A stretch of DNA of 64,000 nucleotides from Couchioplanes caeruleus (GTDB lineage Bacteria > Actinomycetota > Actinomycetes > Mycobacteriales > Micromonosporaceae), in assembly GCF_023499255.1 (NCBI RefSeq), contig NZ_CP092183.1, positions 3,778,501-3,842,500 of the forward strand, given 5' to 3'. A program made the translations under genes and the position numbers. Positions within the stretch are counted from its first letter, which is position 1; every line of letters starts with the position of its first letter. Shown here piece by piece: positions 16,548 to 26,247 of this stretch. The notes under the pieces were generated by a model. The model worked only from the letters and a program-made list of their open reading frames with translations. It was not told the origin of the DNA and ran no database searches.

Positions 16548-17296
16548 CGAGAAGACGGGCCATCGTGCTCCTGACCGGCGTCCTGGCCACGGCGCTGCTG
16601 GCCGGCGGCGTCGCGGCGTACCCGGTCCCGTACGTCGTGCTGGAACCCGGGCCGACGGTCGACACCCTGGGCCAGGACGTGATCGCGGTGACCGGCGCGG
16701 ACACCTCGGCGTCGGCCGGGCAGCTGCGGCTCACCACCATCCAGGTACGCACCGGGATCACGCTCCCCGAGGCGCTCGGCGCGTGGGCCGACGACGACCG
16801 CGCGCTCGTGCCGCGCACCGCGGTCTACCCGCCCGGCCTCAGCGACCAGCAGGTCGAGCAGAAGAACGCGGAGTCCTTCAGCACCTCGCAGCGCAACGCC
16901 GAAGCGGTCGCCCGGCGCGAGGTCGGCCGCCCCTTCCGGGTGACGTTCGGCGCCGAGGACATCGGCGGGCCCAGCGCCGGCCTGATGTTCACCCTCGGGC
17001 TCATCGACAAACTGACCCCGGCCGACCTGACCGGCGGACGGATCATCGCGGGCACGGGCACCGTCGACGAGGCCGGCAACGTCGGCCGGATCGCGGGCAT
17101 CCCGCAGAAGCTGCTCGGCGCCAAGGCGGCCGGCGCGCAGATCTTCCTGGTGCCCGCGGACAACTGCGCGGAAGCGGTCCGCAACGCGGTGCCCGGCCTG
17201 CCGATGGCGAAGGTCGCCACGGTGGACGACGGGCTCGCCGCGCTCAGGACCTTCACCGGCGGCGGCACCCCGCCGCCGTGCCCGGGTTCCCCGTAG
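16544..17296 (+). CDS. Lon-like (S16) membrane-anchored protease lacking PDZ
   Basis: A 250-residue protein with one N-terminal membrane anchor (8-27) and a C-terminal S16 Lon-type protease domain. The Ser-Lys dyad is visible: Ser144 in G-G-P-S-A-G and Lys189 in G-I-P-Q-K-L-L. The P-G-P-T-V-D-T-L-G and T-I-Q-V-R segments and the late N-C-A-E-A are typical of the YlbL/SdrC-like family. Typical members are about 340-360 residues with a PDZ domain between the first beta region and the protease; here R-N-A-E-A-V-A is followed almost at once by the protease core, so the PDZ domain is missing. The GTG start overlaps the TetR stop. Codon use is normal; this looks like a clean domain loss, not decay. 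Confidence 0.85.
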   Translation: MTRRRAIVLLTGVLATALLAGGVAAYPVPYVVLEPGPTVDTLGQDVIAVTGADTSASAGQLRLTTIQVRTGITLPEALGAWADDDRALVPRTAVYPPGLSDQQVEQKNAESFSTSQRNAEAVARREVGRPFRVTFGAEDIGGPSAGLMFTLGLIDKLTPADLTGGRIIAGTGTVDEAGNVGRIAGIPQKLLGAKAAGAQIFLVPADNCAEAVRNAVPGLPMAKVATVDDGLAALRTFTGGGTPPPCPGSP

Positions 17297-17320
17297 CGGG
17301 TCCCCGGGCCGGCGGGCCGG

Positions 17321-19033
17321 TCACTGCAGTTGCAGGGGTACGACGTCCGGGGCGCCCAGGCGTGCCGCGTCCGCCGTCTCGTCGTCCGGCTGTTCCTGGG
17401 AGGCGCGTTCCGCCTCCACGCGCAGCCGGTAGTGCTCCACCTCGCGTTCGCGTTGCTCCTTGGTCCAGCCGAGCACGTCGCCCATCAGATCGGCGACCAT
17501 CGGGGCGGCGCCGACGCCGCGGTCGAAGGTCTCGATGGAGATGCGGGTACGGCGGGTGAGCGCGTCCTCGAGGTGGCGGGCGCCCTCGCGTGCCGCCGCG
17601 TACGTGATCTCGGCGCGCAGGTGGTCGTCCGCGCCCTCGAGGGGACGGCCGAGCTCCGGGTCCTCGCGGATCAGGCCGAGCACCTCGTGGACCAGCGAAC
17701 CGTACCGGCCGAGCAGGTGCTCGACGCGGGCGACGTGCAGGCCCGACTCCTCGGCGAGCACCCGGCGCCGGTTCCACAGTGCCTGGTAGCCCTCCGCGCC
17801 GAGCAGCGGTACGCGGTCCGTGCACGAGCGGGGCACCGAGCGGCCGAGCCCGTGCACCGCCGCGTCGATCGCGTCCTTGGCCATCACCCGGTACGTCGTG
17901 TACTTGCCGCCCGCCACCACGACGAGCCCCGGCACCGGGCTGGCGACCGTGTGCTCGCGGGACAGCTTCGAGGTGGACTCCGACTCGCCGGAGAGCAGGG
18001 GGCGCAGGCCGGCGTACACGCCCTGGACGTCGGCGCGGTCCAGGGGTGTCGCGAGGACCGTGTTGACCTGACCCAGCAGGTAGTCGATGTCCGTGCTGGA
18101 CGCCGCCGGGTGCGACTTGTCCAGCCGCCAGTCGGTGTCCGTGGTGCCGATGATCCAGTGCCGGCCCCACGGGATGACGAACAGCACGCTGCTCGGCGTA
18201 CGCAGGATCAGGCCGGTCGACGACTGGATCCGGTCGCGCGGCACCACCAGGTGGATGCCCTTGCTCGCGCGGACGTGGAACTGCCCGCGCTCGCCGACCA
18301 GCGCCTGGGTGTCGTCGGTCCACACCCCGGTCGCGTTGACGACGAGCTGCGCGCGCACCTCGAACGTCCGGTCGTGCTCCAGGTCGTGCACGCGCACGCC
18401 GGTGACCCGTTCGCCCTCGCGCAGGAAGCCGACCACCTCCGCGCGGGAGGCGACGTGCGCGCCGTACGCGGCCGCGGTCCGGGCCAGGAACATCGTGTGC
18501 CGGGCGTCGTCGATCTGGGCGTCGTAGTACTGCAGCGCCCCGACCAGCGCGTCCTTCTTCAGCGCCGGGCAGGCCCGCAGCGCGCCCCGGCGGGTCAGGT
18601 TGCGGTGCCGGGGCAGGCCGCCGTGGGTGGTCGCCATGAGGTCGTAGAGCTGCACGCCGGTGCCCGCGTACAGCCGTTCCCAGAAGCGGTGTTGCAGCGG
18701 GTAGAGGAACGGCACCGGGCGGGCCAGGTGCGGCGCGAGGCGTTGCAGGATCAGGCCGCGTTCCCTGAGCGCCTCGCGGACCAGGGCGAAGTCCAGCATC
18801 TCCAGGTAGCGCAGGCCGCCGTGGATCAGCTTGCTGGACCGGCTGGACGTGCCCGAGGCGAAGTCGCGCGCCTCGAGCAGGCCGACGGACAGGCCGCGGG
18901 TGACGGCGTCGAGGGCACACCCGGTGCCCACCACGCCGCCGCCCACGACCAGCACGTCGACCTCGTGATCGGCCAGCGCGGCGAGCGCCGCGTCGCGGCC
19001 GGCGGGGGAGAGATCGGTGTCAGTCAACGTCAA
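17321..19033 (-). CDS. glpD: Aerobic glycerol-3-phosphate dehydrogenase
   Basis: A 570-residue FAD enzyme that oxidises glycerol-3-phosphate to dihydroxyacetone phosphate and passes electrons to menaquinone at the membrane. The FAD-binding [10 protein letters not shown] lies near residue 30, the [12 protein letters not shown] signature near 67, and the T-D-T-D-W and A-G-G-K-Y-T-T-Y-R motifs mark the DAO fold; the C-terminal helical cap is complete. The start is unusual: no ATG or GTG is available, so TTG at 19033 or 19027 must serve, both inside the end of glpK. Translation is probably coupled to glpK. It is the last gene of the glpF-glpK-glpD operon. Confidence 0.95.
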   Translation of the reverse strand: MTLTDTDLSPAGRDAALAALADHEVDVLVVGGGVVGTGCALDAVTRGLSVGLLEARDFASGTSSRSSKLIHGGLRYLEMLDFALVREALRERGLILQRLAPHLARPVPFLYPLQHRFWERLYAGTGVQLYDLMATTHGGLPRHRNLTRRGALRACPALKKDALVGALQYYDAQIDDARHTMFLARTAAAYGAHVASRAEVVGFLREGERVTGVRVHDLEHDRTFEVRAQLVVNATGVWTDDTQALVGERGQFHVRASKGIHLVVPRDRIQSSTGLILRTPSSVLFVIPWGRHWIIGTTDTDWRLDKSHPAASSTDIDYLLGQVNTVLATPLDRADVQGVYAGLRPLLSGESESTSKLSREHTVASPVPGLVVVAGGKYTTYRVMAKDAIDAAVHGLGRSVPRSCTDRVPLLGAEGYQALWNRRRVLAEESGLHVARVEHLLGRYGSLVHEVLGLIREDPELGRPLEGADDHLRAEITYAAAREGARHLEDALTRRTRISIETFDRGVGAAPMVADLMGDVLGWTKEQREREVEHYRLRVEAERASQEQPDDETADAARLGAPDVVPLQLQ

Positions 19034-20537
19034 CCCAATCGAGAGTGCGCTCCACGGCCTTCTTCCACCGTCCGTACCCGTGTTCCCGTTGCTCGTCCGT
19101 CCACGCCGGTTGCCAGCGCTGGGATTCGTTCCAGTTGTCCCGCAGCTCGTCGGTGTTCTTCCAGAAACCGACGGCCAGGCCGGCCGCGTACGCGGCGCCC
19201 AGCGCGGTCGTCTCCGCCACCACCGGGCGGCTCACCGCGACGCCGAGCACGTCCGCCTGGATCTGCATGCACAGGTTGTTGACGGTGATGCCGCCGTCCA
19301 CCTTGAGCACGTCGAGCGTCACGCCGGAGTCCTGCGCCATCGCCTCGACCACGTCGCGGGTCTGGTAGCAGATCGACTCGAGGGTGGCCCGGGCCAGGTG
19401 CGCGTCGGTGTTGAAGCGGGACAGGCCGACGATCGCCCCGCGCGCATCGGAACGCCAGTACGGCGCGAACAGCCCCGAGAAGGCCGGGACGAAGTACACG
19501 CCGCCGGTGTCCGGGACCGAGGCGGCCAGCGTCTCGCTGTCGGATGCGGCCGTGATGACGTGCAGCTGGTCGCGCAGCCACTGCACGGCCGAGCCGGTCA
19601 CCGCGATCGAACCCTCGAGGGCGTAGACCGGAGCCGCGTCGCCGAACTTGTAACAGACCGTGGTGAGCAGGCCGTTCTCCGACCGTACGAGCTCCGTACC
19701 GGTGTTGAGCAGCATGAAGTTGCCCGTGCCGTACGTGTTCTTGGCCTCGCCGACGTTGAAGCAGACCTGACCGACCGTGGCGGCCTGCTGGTCGCCGAGG
19801 TCGCCGGTGAGCGGCACCTCCCCGCCCAGCGTGCCCGGCCAGCGGGCCATGCCGTACGTGTTCGGGTCGGACGACGGCCGGATCTCCGGCAGCATCTGCC
19901 GCGGAATGCCGAAGAAGCCGAGCAGCTCGTCGTCCCAGTCGAGGGTCTCGAGGTTCATCAGCATCGTGCGGCTGGCGTTGGTGACGTCGGTGACGTGGTT
20001 GCCGCCGTCGACGCCGCCGGTCATGTTCCACAGCAGCCAGCTGTCGGTGTTGCCGAAGATCGCGTCGCCGCGCTCGGCTGCCTCGCGCACCCCGTCGACG
20101 TTGTCCAGGATCCACTGGATCTTGCCGCCGGAGAAGTACGTGGCGGGCGGCAGCCCCGCCTTGCGCCGGATCACGTCGCCGCGGCCGTCGCGGTCCAGCG
20201 CGGAGGCGATCCGGTCGGTACGGGTGTCCTGCCAGACGATCGCGTTGTAGTACGGCCGCCCGCTGCGCCGGTCCCACACCACCGCGGTCTCGCGCTGGTT
20301 CGTGACGCCCAGCGCCGCCAGGTCGCTCGCGCCCAGGTTCGCCTTCTGCATCGCCGTGCGCACGACCGAGACGGTCCGCTCCCAGATCTCGACCGGGTTG
20401 TGCTCCACCCAGCCGGCCTGCGGCAGGATCTGCTCGTGCTCCAGCTGGTGGCGCGCCACCTCGTTGCCGCCGTGATCGAAGATCATGAAACGGGTGCTGG
20501 TGGTGCCCTGGTCCACTGCGCCGACGAAGTCAGCCAC
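19020..20537 (-). CDS. glpK: Glycerol kinase (operon copy)
   Basis: A 505-residue FGGY-family kinase that phosphorylates glycerol with ATP. The N-terminal phosphate loop D-Q-G-T-T-S-T-R, the T-N-Q-R-E-T substrate region, Y-G-T-G-N-F and the C-terminal [11 protein letters not shown]-binding motif are present. GTG 20537 is the start: GGAGG lies 6 nt upstream and the length equals the usual 500-510 residues. The start overlaps the end of glpF by 8 nt, and the stop overlaps glpD, so the three genes form a tight operon. A second, diverged glycerol kinase is encoded at 22260. Confidence 0.95.
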   Translation of the reverse strand: MADFVGAVDQGTTSTRFMIFDHGGNEVARHQLEHEQILPQAGWVEHNPVEIWERTVSVVRTAMQKANLGASDLAALGVTNQRETAVVWDRRSGRPYYNAIVWQDTRTDRIASALDRDGRGDVIRRKAGLPPATYFSGGKIQWILDNVDGVREAAERGDAIFGNTDSWLLWNMTGGVDGGNHVTDVTNASRTMLMNLETLDWDDELLGFFGIPRQMLPEIRPSSDPNTYGMARWPGTLGGEVPLTGDLGDQQAATVGQVCFNVGEAKNTYGTGNFMLLNTGTELVRSENGLLTTVCYKFGDAAPVYALEGSIAVTGSAVQWLRDQLHVITAASDSETLAASVPDTGGVYFVPAFSGLFAPYWRSDARGAIVGLSRFNTDAHLARATLESICYQTRDVVEAMAQDSGVTLDVLKVDGGITVNNLCMQIQADVLGVAVSRPVVAETTALGAAYAAGLAVGFWKNTDELRDNWNESQRWQPAWTDEQREHGYGRWKKAVERTLDWVDVD

Positions 20538-21372
20538 GACGTGCCTCCACGGTTTCGGGGGTGTCCTGCTGGGGGATGCGGCCCGGCTCCTGCGGCTCCT
20601 GGATGGGCAGGAAGCGTCCCACCAGCACCTGGTAGAGCCCGGCGCCGAGGAGACCACCGAGGATCGGTGCCACGATCGGTATCCAGAAATACAGGTACCC
20701 GGTCTGGTCGCGCCACGCCCCGCCGTACCCGGTGAAGAAGCTGGCCAGGCGGGGACCGAGGTCGCGGGCCGGGTTGATGGCGTATCCGGCGTTGGTGCCC
20801 CACGCCATGCCGATCGCGACCACGATCAGGCCGATGATGAACGGCGCCATGTTCGCCGCCGGCGGGGTGCCGGCCGCGTCCGTGATCGCCAGGATGAGGA
20901 ACAGCAGGATGGCCGTGCCGATGATCTGGTCGCGGAACGCGCCCCACTCGCCGACCGGCAAGGACCCGTTGCCGGGCAGCGTGGAGAACACGCCCTGCGT
21001 CTTGACCGTCAGGTTCGGGTCGGCCTTGTGCAGGACCTCGGTGTAGTTCCACCGCACCAGCAGGGCCGCGACGAACGCGCCGAGGGTCTGCGCGATCGAG
21101 TACGGGATCACCTTGCGCCACTCGAAGCCCTTGAAGGCGGCGAGCGCGACGGTGACCGCGGGGTTGAGGTGCGCGCCGCTGATGCGGCCGGCGACGTAGA
21201 CGCCGAGTGTGACACCCAGCCCCCACGCCCAGGCGATGGAGTCGTGGTCGCCGATGCCGCCGCCTACCACCTGCGCGACGACACCCACGCCGAAGAGGAT
21301 GAGAACCATCGTCCCGGCGAACTCGGCGGCCAGCTCGGCCACCAGCGGCGGGACTTTCCGTTGTGCTGCCAT
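20530..21372 (-). CDS. glpF: Glycerol uptake facilitator (aquaglyceroporin)
   Basis: A 280-residue aquaporin-family channel with six hydrophobic helices. Both pore motifs are visible: N-P-A in H-L-N-P-A-V-T near residue 68 and N-P-A-R-D near residue 200; the Asp after the second motif is a hallmark of glycerol facilitators as opposed to water channels. A short hydrophilic C-terminal tail follows residue 255. It is the first gene of the minus-strand glp operon and divergent from the IclR regulator, with a palindromic operator in the 106-nt gap. Confidence 0.94.
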   Translation of the reverse strand: MAAQRKVPPLVAELAAEFAGTMVLILFGVGVVAQVVGGGIGDHDSIAWAWGLGVTLGVYVAGRISGAHLNPAVTVALAAFKGFEWRKVIPYSIAQTLGAFVAALLVRWNYTEVLHKADPNLTVKTQGVFSTLPGNGSLPVGEWGAFRDQIIGTAILLFLILAITDAAGTPPAANMAPFIIGLIVVAIGMAWGTNAGYAINPARDLGPRLASFFTGYGGAWRDQTGYLYFWIPIVAPILGGLLGAGLYQVLVGRFLPIQEPQEPGRIPQQDTPETVEARRG

Positions 21373-21402
21373 GACGCGACGCTATGGACGGCGGTCCGCG
21401 CG

Positions 21403-21428
21403 GACAATGAACGTCGTTCGGCATTGTC
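21403..21428. promoter_or_regulatory. Nested inverted repeats, candidate IclR/GylR operator
   Basis: GACAATG (21403-21409) pairs perfectly with CATTGTC (21422-21428). Inside lies a second palindrome, GAACG-T-CGTTC (21409-21419). The site sits between glpF and the IclR gene, where glycerol (or glycerol-3-phosphate) responsive repression is expected. Confidence 0.65.
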
Positions 21429-21478
21429 GAACACCGACGTCTGTGCCGCAGGTAACACGCTGGCATAGGCTCCGGAAC

Positions 21479-22234
21479 ATGCCCGGCACGGTGCAGTCGA
21501 TCGAGCGGGCCGCGGCGATCCTGCGCATGCTGGCGGGCGGTCCCGGCCGGCTCGGCCTCGGCGAGATCGCCCGGTCGCTGGACCTGGCCAAGGGCACCGT
21601 GCACGGCATCCTGCGCACGCTGCAGCACGTCGGCTTCGTGGAGCAGGACCGGGTGTCGGGCCACTACCAGCTCGGCGCCGCCCTGCTGCACCTGGGCACC
21701 AGCTACCTCGACATCAACGAACTGCGGTCCCGCTCGATCAACTGGGCGGACCCGCTGGCCGCCCGCTCCGGCGAAGCGGTCCGCATCGGCACGGTGCTGG
21801 AGGGCCGGGTCCTGGTCGTGCACCACGTGTTCCGCCCCGACGACACCTTCCAGACCCTCGACATCGGCGCGCTGCTGCCGCTGCACGCGACCGCCCTCGG
21901 CAAGGTGCTGCTCGCGTACCGGACGGCCCGGCCCGCCGCGCCGCTCGAGCGCTTCACCCGCCGCACCGTCGTCGGCGCCCGCGAGCTCGCCGCGGACCTC
22001 GACCGGGTGCGCGAGGCCGGGTGGGGTGCCGAGATCGAGGAGTACACCGTCGGCGAGGCGGCCGTGGCCGCGCCGATCCGCGGGTACGGCGGCCTCGTCG
22101 TCGGCGCCATCGGCGTCTCCGGCCTGGTCGAACGCATCTGCGACAACCGGTACCGGCCGCACCCGCGGCTGGTCGGCTACGTCCGCGACGCCGCCCGGGC
22201 GGTCTCCCGCGACCTGGGGGCGGCCCGGCACTAG
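21479..22234 (+). CDS. IclR-family regulator of the glycerol genes
   Basis: A 251-residue regulator, equivalent in place to GylR of Streptomyces. Residues 1-65 form the winged helix (S-I-E-R-A-A-A-I-L-R-M-L; G-E-I-A-R-S-L-D-L-A-K-G-T-V-H-G-I-L). The remainder is the IclR effector domain with G-T-V-L-E-G-R-V-L-V-V-H-H and L-H-A-T-A-L-G-K-V-L-L-A. The -10-like TAGGCT (21466-21471) is 7 nt from the ATG and no ribosome binding site is present, so the mRNA is probably leaderless. The second glpK follows 25 nt later and is likely co-transcribed. GlyR-type proteins act as repressors relieved by glycerol or its phosphate. Confidence 0.92.
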   Translation: MPGTVQSIERAAAILRMLAGGPGRLGLGEIARSLDLAKGTVHGILRTLQHVGFVEQDRVSGHYQLGAALLHLGTSYLDINELRSRSINWADPLAARSGEAVRIGTVLEGRVLVVHHVFRPDDTFQTLDIGALLPLHATALGKVLLAYRTARPAAPLERFTRRTVVGARELAADLDRVREAGWGAEIEEYTVGEAAVAAPIRGYGGLVVGAIGVSGLVERICDNRYRPHPRLVGYVRDAARAVSRDLGAARH

Positions 22235-22259
22235 AGCACAGGCAGGGGAGGGACCTCTC

Positions 22260-23753
22260 ATGACCGAGCGCTACGTGGTCGCCATCGACCAGGGAACGAC
22301 GTCGACGCGGTGCATCGTGTTCGACCGGCGCGGACAGCTCGTCTCCCTCGCCCAGCAGGAACACAAGCAGTACTTCCCCAAGCCGGGCTGGGTGGAGCAC
22401 GACGCGGCGGAGATCTGGCGCAACGTCGAACGCCTCGCGCCGCTGGCGCTGCGCCGCGCCGGCATCACCCTGGACCAGGTCTCCGCGGTCGGCATCGCCA
22501 ACCAGCGCGAGACCACGGTCGTCTGGGACCGGCGTACGGGCGCCCCGGTCGGCCGCGCGCTCGTGTGGCAGGACACGCGGACGGACTCCCTGGTGCACCG
22601 GCTGCTCGAGGCCCCCGGCGCCGCCGAGGTGCAGGAACGCGCGGCGCTGCCGCTGGCCACCTACTTCTCCGGGCCGAGGCTGCGCTGGATGCTGGACCAC
22701 ACGCCGGGCCTGCAGGAGCGCGCGGAGCGCGGCGAGATCCTCTTCGGCACGATGGAGACCTGGCTGATCTGGAACCTCACCGGCGGCCTGCACGTCACCG
22801 ACGTGACCAACGCGAGCCGCACCAACCTGCTCGACGTGCACACCCTCGACTGGTCGCCGGAGTCGCTCGACTTCTTCGGCATCCCGCGGGCGATGCTGCC
22901 CGAGGTCCGGCCCTCGGTGTCGGTGCTGGGCACGGCGAAGGCCGCGTTCCCGGGCGTACGGATCGGCGCGGCGCTCGGCGATCAGCAGGCCGCGCTGTTC
23001 GGCCAGACGTGCTTCACCCCGGGCGAGGCCAAATGCACGTACGGCACCGGCAGCTTCCTGCTGCTCAACACCGGCGCCGACCTGATCCGGTCGGACAACG
23101 GGCTGCTCAGCACGGTCGCGTACCAGATCGAGGGGGAGCCGGCCCAGTTCGCGCTCGAGGGCTCCATCGCGATCACCGGCTCGCTGGTGCAGTGGTTCCG
23201 CGACCAGCTCGAGCTGATCACCACCGCGCCGGAGATCGAGACGCTGGCGCGGACGGTGTCCGACAACGGCGGCTGCTACATCGTCCCGGCCTTCTCCGGC
23301 CTGTACGCCCCGCACTGGCGTTCCGAGGCCCGCGGCGTCATCGTGGGGCTGACCTCGTACATCACGAAGGGGCACCTGGCCCGTGCGGTGCTGGAGGCGA
23401 CGGCCTGGCAGACCCGCGAGGTCGTCGACGCGATGAACGCCAACTCGGGCCTGACCCTGAAGACGCTCAAGGTGGACGGCGGCATGACCGCGGACAACCT
23501 GCTGATGCAGTACGTCGCGGACGTGCTCGACGTGCCGGTGGTCCGGCCGCTGGCGGCGGAGACGGTGTCGCTGGGTGCGGCGTACGCGGCGGGGCTGGCG
23601 GTGGGCCACTGGCCGGACCTCGAGGACCTGCGCCGCAACTGGCACCGGGCGGGGCAGTGGCTCCCGGCGATGGACCCGGACCTGCGCGCCTCCGAGTACG
23701 GCAACTGGCGTCGCGCGGTCGAGCGGACCTTCGACTGGATCCAGCCCGCTTAA
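22260..23753 (+). CDS. glpK: Second glycerol kinase, linked to the regulator
   Basis: A 497-residue FGGY kinase with the same motifs as the operon copy: D-Q-G-T-T-S-T-R-C at residue 10, A-N-Q-R-E-T-T, Y-G-T-G-S-F and D-G-G-M-T-A-D-N. It differs throughout, so it is not a recent copy. GGGGAGGGA precedes the ATG. It follows the IclR gene, so it would be expressed with the regulator rather than with glpF-glpK-glpD. It could be a lower-level or differently regulated kinase, or have drifted toward another polyol; the sequence keeps all glycerol kinase hallmarks. Its stop overlaps that of the convergent gene in a shared TTAA. Confidence 0.92.
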   Translation: MTERYVVAIDQGTTSTRCIVFDRRGQLVSLAQQEHKQYFPKPGWVEHDAAEIWRNVERLAPLALRRAGITLDQVSAVGIANQRETTVVWDRRTGAPVGRALVWQDTRTDSLVHRLLEAPGAAEVQERAALPLATYFSGPRLRWMLDHTPGLQERAERGEILFGTMETWLIWNLTGGLHVTDVTNASRTNLLDVHTLDWSPESLDFFGIPRAMLPEVRPSVSVLGTAKAAFPGVRIGAALGDQQAALFGQTCFTPGEAKCTYGTGSFLLLNTGADLIRSDNGLLSTVAYQIEGEPAQFALEGSIAITGSLVQWFRDQLELITTAPEIETLARTVSDNGGCYIVPAFSGLYAPHWRSEARGVIVGLTSYITKGHLARAVLEATAWQTREVVDAMNANSGLTLKTLKVDGGMTADNLLMQYVADVLDVPVVRPLAAETVSLGAAYAAGLAVGHWPDLEDLRRNWHRAGQWLPAMDPDLRASEYGNWRRAVERTFDWIQPA

Positions 23754-24448
23754 CACCGGCCGGTCGCCAGCGCCCGGCCGTAACAGAAGTACGCCTTCTC
23801 GACGGCGTCCGCCCGGACCCGCCTTCCCAGCTCCTGCGACGCTCGGTGCGCCTCGTCGTGGGCCAGATCGAGCCATCGGCCGTACTCGTGCGTCGACCAT
23901 GGCCCGCGCGTGCTGAACGACCAACCATGTCGACGGTTGAGGCCGGCGGCCACGAAACGGTCGAGGATGAGAGCGCGTCCAGGCTGACCCTCCCGCGCGT
24001 CGTACGCGTAAAGAAGCTTGGTGAAGAACGACGGTCCCAGGTAGCGCACATTGTTGCGACCACCCCGCAGAAGTGACTGGTACGCCTCCGCCGCGCCGGC
24101 GTTGCTCAGCAGGTCGCGGGCGCGGGTGAGCCGGTCGGCCACCACCTCGGCATCGTTGCGCCGGAAGGCGCGAGCTCGCCGCCCGACCAGGAAGGCACCC
24201 GTCCCGGTCCCCCAGGCGTACGCCGAGACGGCGACCGCGGGCGCCGGTTCGTCCGAGGCCGCTGCGAACAGGTCAGCCCGGGCTATCCGCCGGTAGCCGT
24301 CGCCGGAAGCGAGCGGAAGCCGATCGAGGTGAGCTGTCCACGCGGGTCGTGCCACCGCTTTGTGCCACCACGCGGGCCGGAAGGAGAACCCGTGAGATAC
24401 GACCCCTTCGTCGTCGAAGTCCGGGAAGGGAACGTTGCTGGGCGCCAT
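23750..24448 (-). CDS. OGG-fold (8-oxoguanine DNA glycosylase-like) protein
   Basis: A 232-residue protein resembling the actinobacterial OGG-fold family. The recognisable block is residues 105-150: L-S-N-A-G-A-A-E-A-Y, then R-Y-L-G-P-S-F-F-T-K-L-L-Y, then R-A-L-I-L-D-R-F-V-A. In true OGG enzymes the corresponding helix-hairpin-helix carries a catalytic Lys and Asp; the Lys in F-F-T-K and the Asp in L-I-L-D are plausible equivalents, but activity is unproven. ATG 24448 has GGAGG 7 nt upstream; the longer frame to 24511 is rejected. Its stop TAA and that of the convergent glpK share the same four bases, 23750-23753. No terminator separates them. Confidence 0.7.
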   Translation of the reverse strand: MAPSNVPFPDFDDEGVVSHGFSFRPAWWHKAVARPAWTAHLDRLPLASGDGYRRIARADLFAAASDEPAPAVAVSAYAWGTGTGAFLVGRRARAFRRNDAEVVADRLTRARDLLSNAGAAEAYQSLLRGGRNNVRYLGPSFFTKLLYAYDAREGQPGRALILDRFVAAGLNRRHGWSFSTRGPWSTHEYGRWLDLAHDEAHRASQELGRRVRADAVEKAYFCYGRALATGRC

Positions 24449-24541
24449 TCCACACCTCCGGGTGACGACAGAAACGAACGGGCGGCCATGGTTTCGAACC
24501 CTACCGTCCACGATGCACTGTGAGTGTTCTTGTTTATTTCT

Positions 24542-24570
24542 GTGACATCGTGCAGACTCACGGCTACATA
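24542..24570 (+). promoter_or_regulatory. Candidate promoter of the GH27 gene
   Basis: GTGACA (24542-24547), 17-nt spacer, TACATA (24565-24570), in an AT-rich stretch. The coding start follows about 15-25 nt later without a clear ribosome binding site. Confidence 0.45.
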
Positions 24571-24585
24571 GACGTCTGACGATGG

Positions 24586-26235
24586 ATGGTCGCCATGTCG
24601 CCCCGTGCCCGCCGTGCCGCCGCCGCCCTCCTCACCATGCTCACCCTCATCGCCACCGTCGCGGTGGACGCCCGGTTCCGGCCGGCCGCCGCGCTCGACA
24701 ACGGCCTGGGCCGCACCCCCGTCATGGGGTGGAACAGCTGGAACCGCTACACGTGCGGCATCGACGAGACGCTGATCCGCCGGCAGGCCGACGCGATGGT
24801 CAGCACCGGCATGCGCGACCTCGGCTACCGCTACGTCAACGTGGACGACTGCTGGCAGACCAGCCGCGACGGCGCCGGGAACATCGTGGCCGACCCGGCC
24901 CGGTTCCCCAGCGGGATGAAGGCGCTCGGCGACTACCTGCACGACCGGGGCCTCAAGTTCGGTATCTACTCCGACCGCGGCACGCACACGTGCGCCGGCC
25001 GGCCCGGATCCCAGGGGTACGAGTACCAGGACGCGCGCTCGTACGCGTCCTGGGGTGTCGACCTGCTCAAGTACGACAACTGCAACGCGACGCTCGACCA
25101 GCAGACCCAGTACGCCACCATGCGCGACGCGCTCGCCGCCTCCGGCCGGCAGATCCTCTTCAGCGTCTGCGCGTGGGAGTTCAAGCCGTGGGCGCCCAAG
25201 ACCGGCAACCAGGCGCGCACCACCGGCGACATCGGCGACGACTACACCGGCGCGTCGCCCGGGCTGCAGTCCGTCGAGCAGATCATCGACCGCAACAACG
25301 ACTACGCGATGTACGCCCACCCCGGCTACTTCAACGACCCGGACATGCTGCAGGTCGGCAACTACGGCACCGGCGCCACCGCCGGGCGGGGCATGACCGA
25401 CACCGAGTACCAGACGCACTTCAGCATGTGGGCGCTGATGTCCGCGCCGCTGATCGCCGGCAACGACCTCACCGCGATGAACGACGCGACCCGGCGGATC
25501 CTCACCAACCCCGAGGTCATCGCCGTCGACCAGGACCCGCTCGGATCGCAGGGCCGCCGGGTCCGCGACCTCGGCGACCAGGAGGTCTGGTCGAAGAAGG
25601 TGCAGGGATCGGGCGTACGGGTGGTCGCGCTGTGGAACCGCGGCGGGTCGGCGGCCGCCATCCGCGTGGACTGGCGCGACATCGGGCTCGGCACGGGCGC
25701 GGCGAGCGTACGCGATCTGCACGCCCGCGCCGACCGCGGCAGCTTCACCGGCGGCTACTCCACCACGGTCGCGGCCCACGGCGTCGCCCTGCTGCGGGTC
25801 GCCGGCACCGAGACGCCCGACGCCGTCCGCATCGCCAAGACGGACCCGCGCGCCATCGCCGACCTGCAGGTCCGCACCGAGTTCCTGATCAACGACGAGT
25901 GGCACGACGACACGGAGGCGGTCGGCGCCTTCGACCGTACGGTGACGATGAACCTGGACGGCAACGGCGCGACCTGGAACGGCTCCCGGTGGGTGGGCGA
26001 CCTGCTGCGCACCTCGGCGAGCGCGGCCGGGTCCCCGGTGGTGACCGTGAACCGCACCGACCCGCGGCTGATCTACGGCATCCGGGTGTCCGCCACCTTC
26101 ACCGTCGGCGGCCAGCCGCACTACGACTTCGAGGACGTCAACCTGCTGTCCGGCACCGTCAACCTGCAACTCGACGCGAACGGCGGCACCTGGAACGGCA
26201 CCCAGTGGGTCGGCGACTTCCTCCGCGCCGGCTGA
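24586..26235 (+). CDS. Secreted GH27 alpha-galactosidase with duplicated C-terminal module
   Basis: A 549-residue exported enzyme that removes terminal alpha-galactose from oligosaccharides or galactomannan. Signal peptide: about 1-36. The catalytic barrel shows the family opening G-W-N-S-W-N, the D-D-C-W turn, the nucleophile Asp164 in L-L-K-Y-D-N-C, and the acid/base Asp251 in F-N-D-P-D-M-L. A beta-sandwich follows. Residues about 410-549 contain two copies of a ~65-residue unit, each starting D-P-R and ending W-N-G-x-x-W-V-G-D-x-L-R; this is not the usual CBM13 or NPCBM and I do not recognise it. The start may be 24586 or 24595, both before the signal sequence. No operon partner. Confidence 0.92.
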   Translation: MVAMSPRARRAAAALLTMLTLIATVAVDARFRPAAALDNGLGRTPVMGWNSWNRYTCGIDETLIRRQADAMVSTGMRDLGYRYVNVDDCWQTSRDGAGNIVADPARFPSGMKALGDYLHDRGLKFGIYSDRGTHTCAGRPGSQGYEYQDARSYASWGVDLLKYDNCNATLDQQTQYATMRDALAASGRQILFSVCAWEFKPWAPKTGNQARTTGDIGDDYTGASPGLQSVEQIIDRNNDYAMYAHPGYFNDPDMLQVGNYGTGATAGRGMTDTEYQTHFSMWALMSAPLIAGNDLTAMNDATRRILTNPEVIAVDQDPLGSQGRRVRDLGDQEVWSKKVQGSGVRVVALWNRGGSAAAIRVDWRDIGLGTGAASVRDLHARADRGSFTGGYSTTVAAHGVALLRVAGTETPDAVRIAKTDPRAIADLQVRTEFLINDEWHDDTEAVGAFDRTVTMNLDGNGATWNGSRWVGDLLRTSASAAGSPVVTVNRTDPRLIYGIRVSATFTVGGQPHYDFEDVNLLSGTVNLQLDANGGTWNGTQWVGDFLRAG

Positions 26236-26247
26236 CACCCCGACCGG

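Noticed and set aside
21954-23924. Minus-strand open frame of about 650 codons over the second glycerol kinase
   Set aside because: No homology visible; the kinase is on the plus strand.
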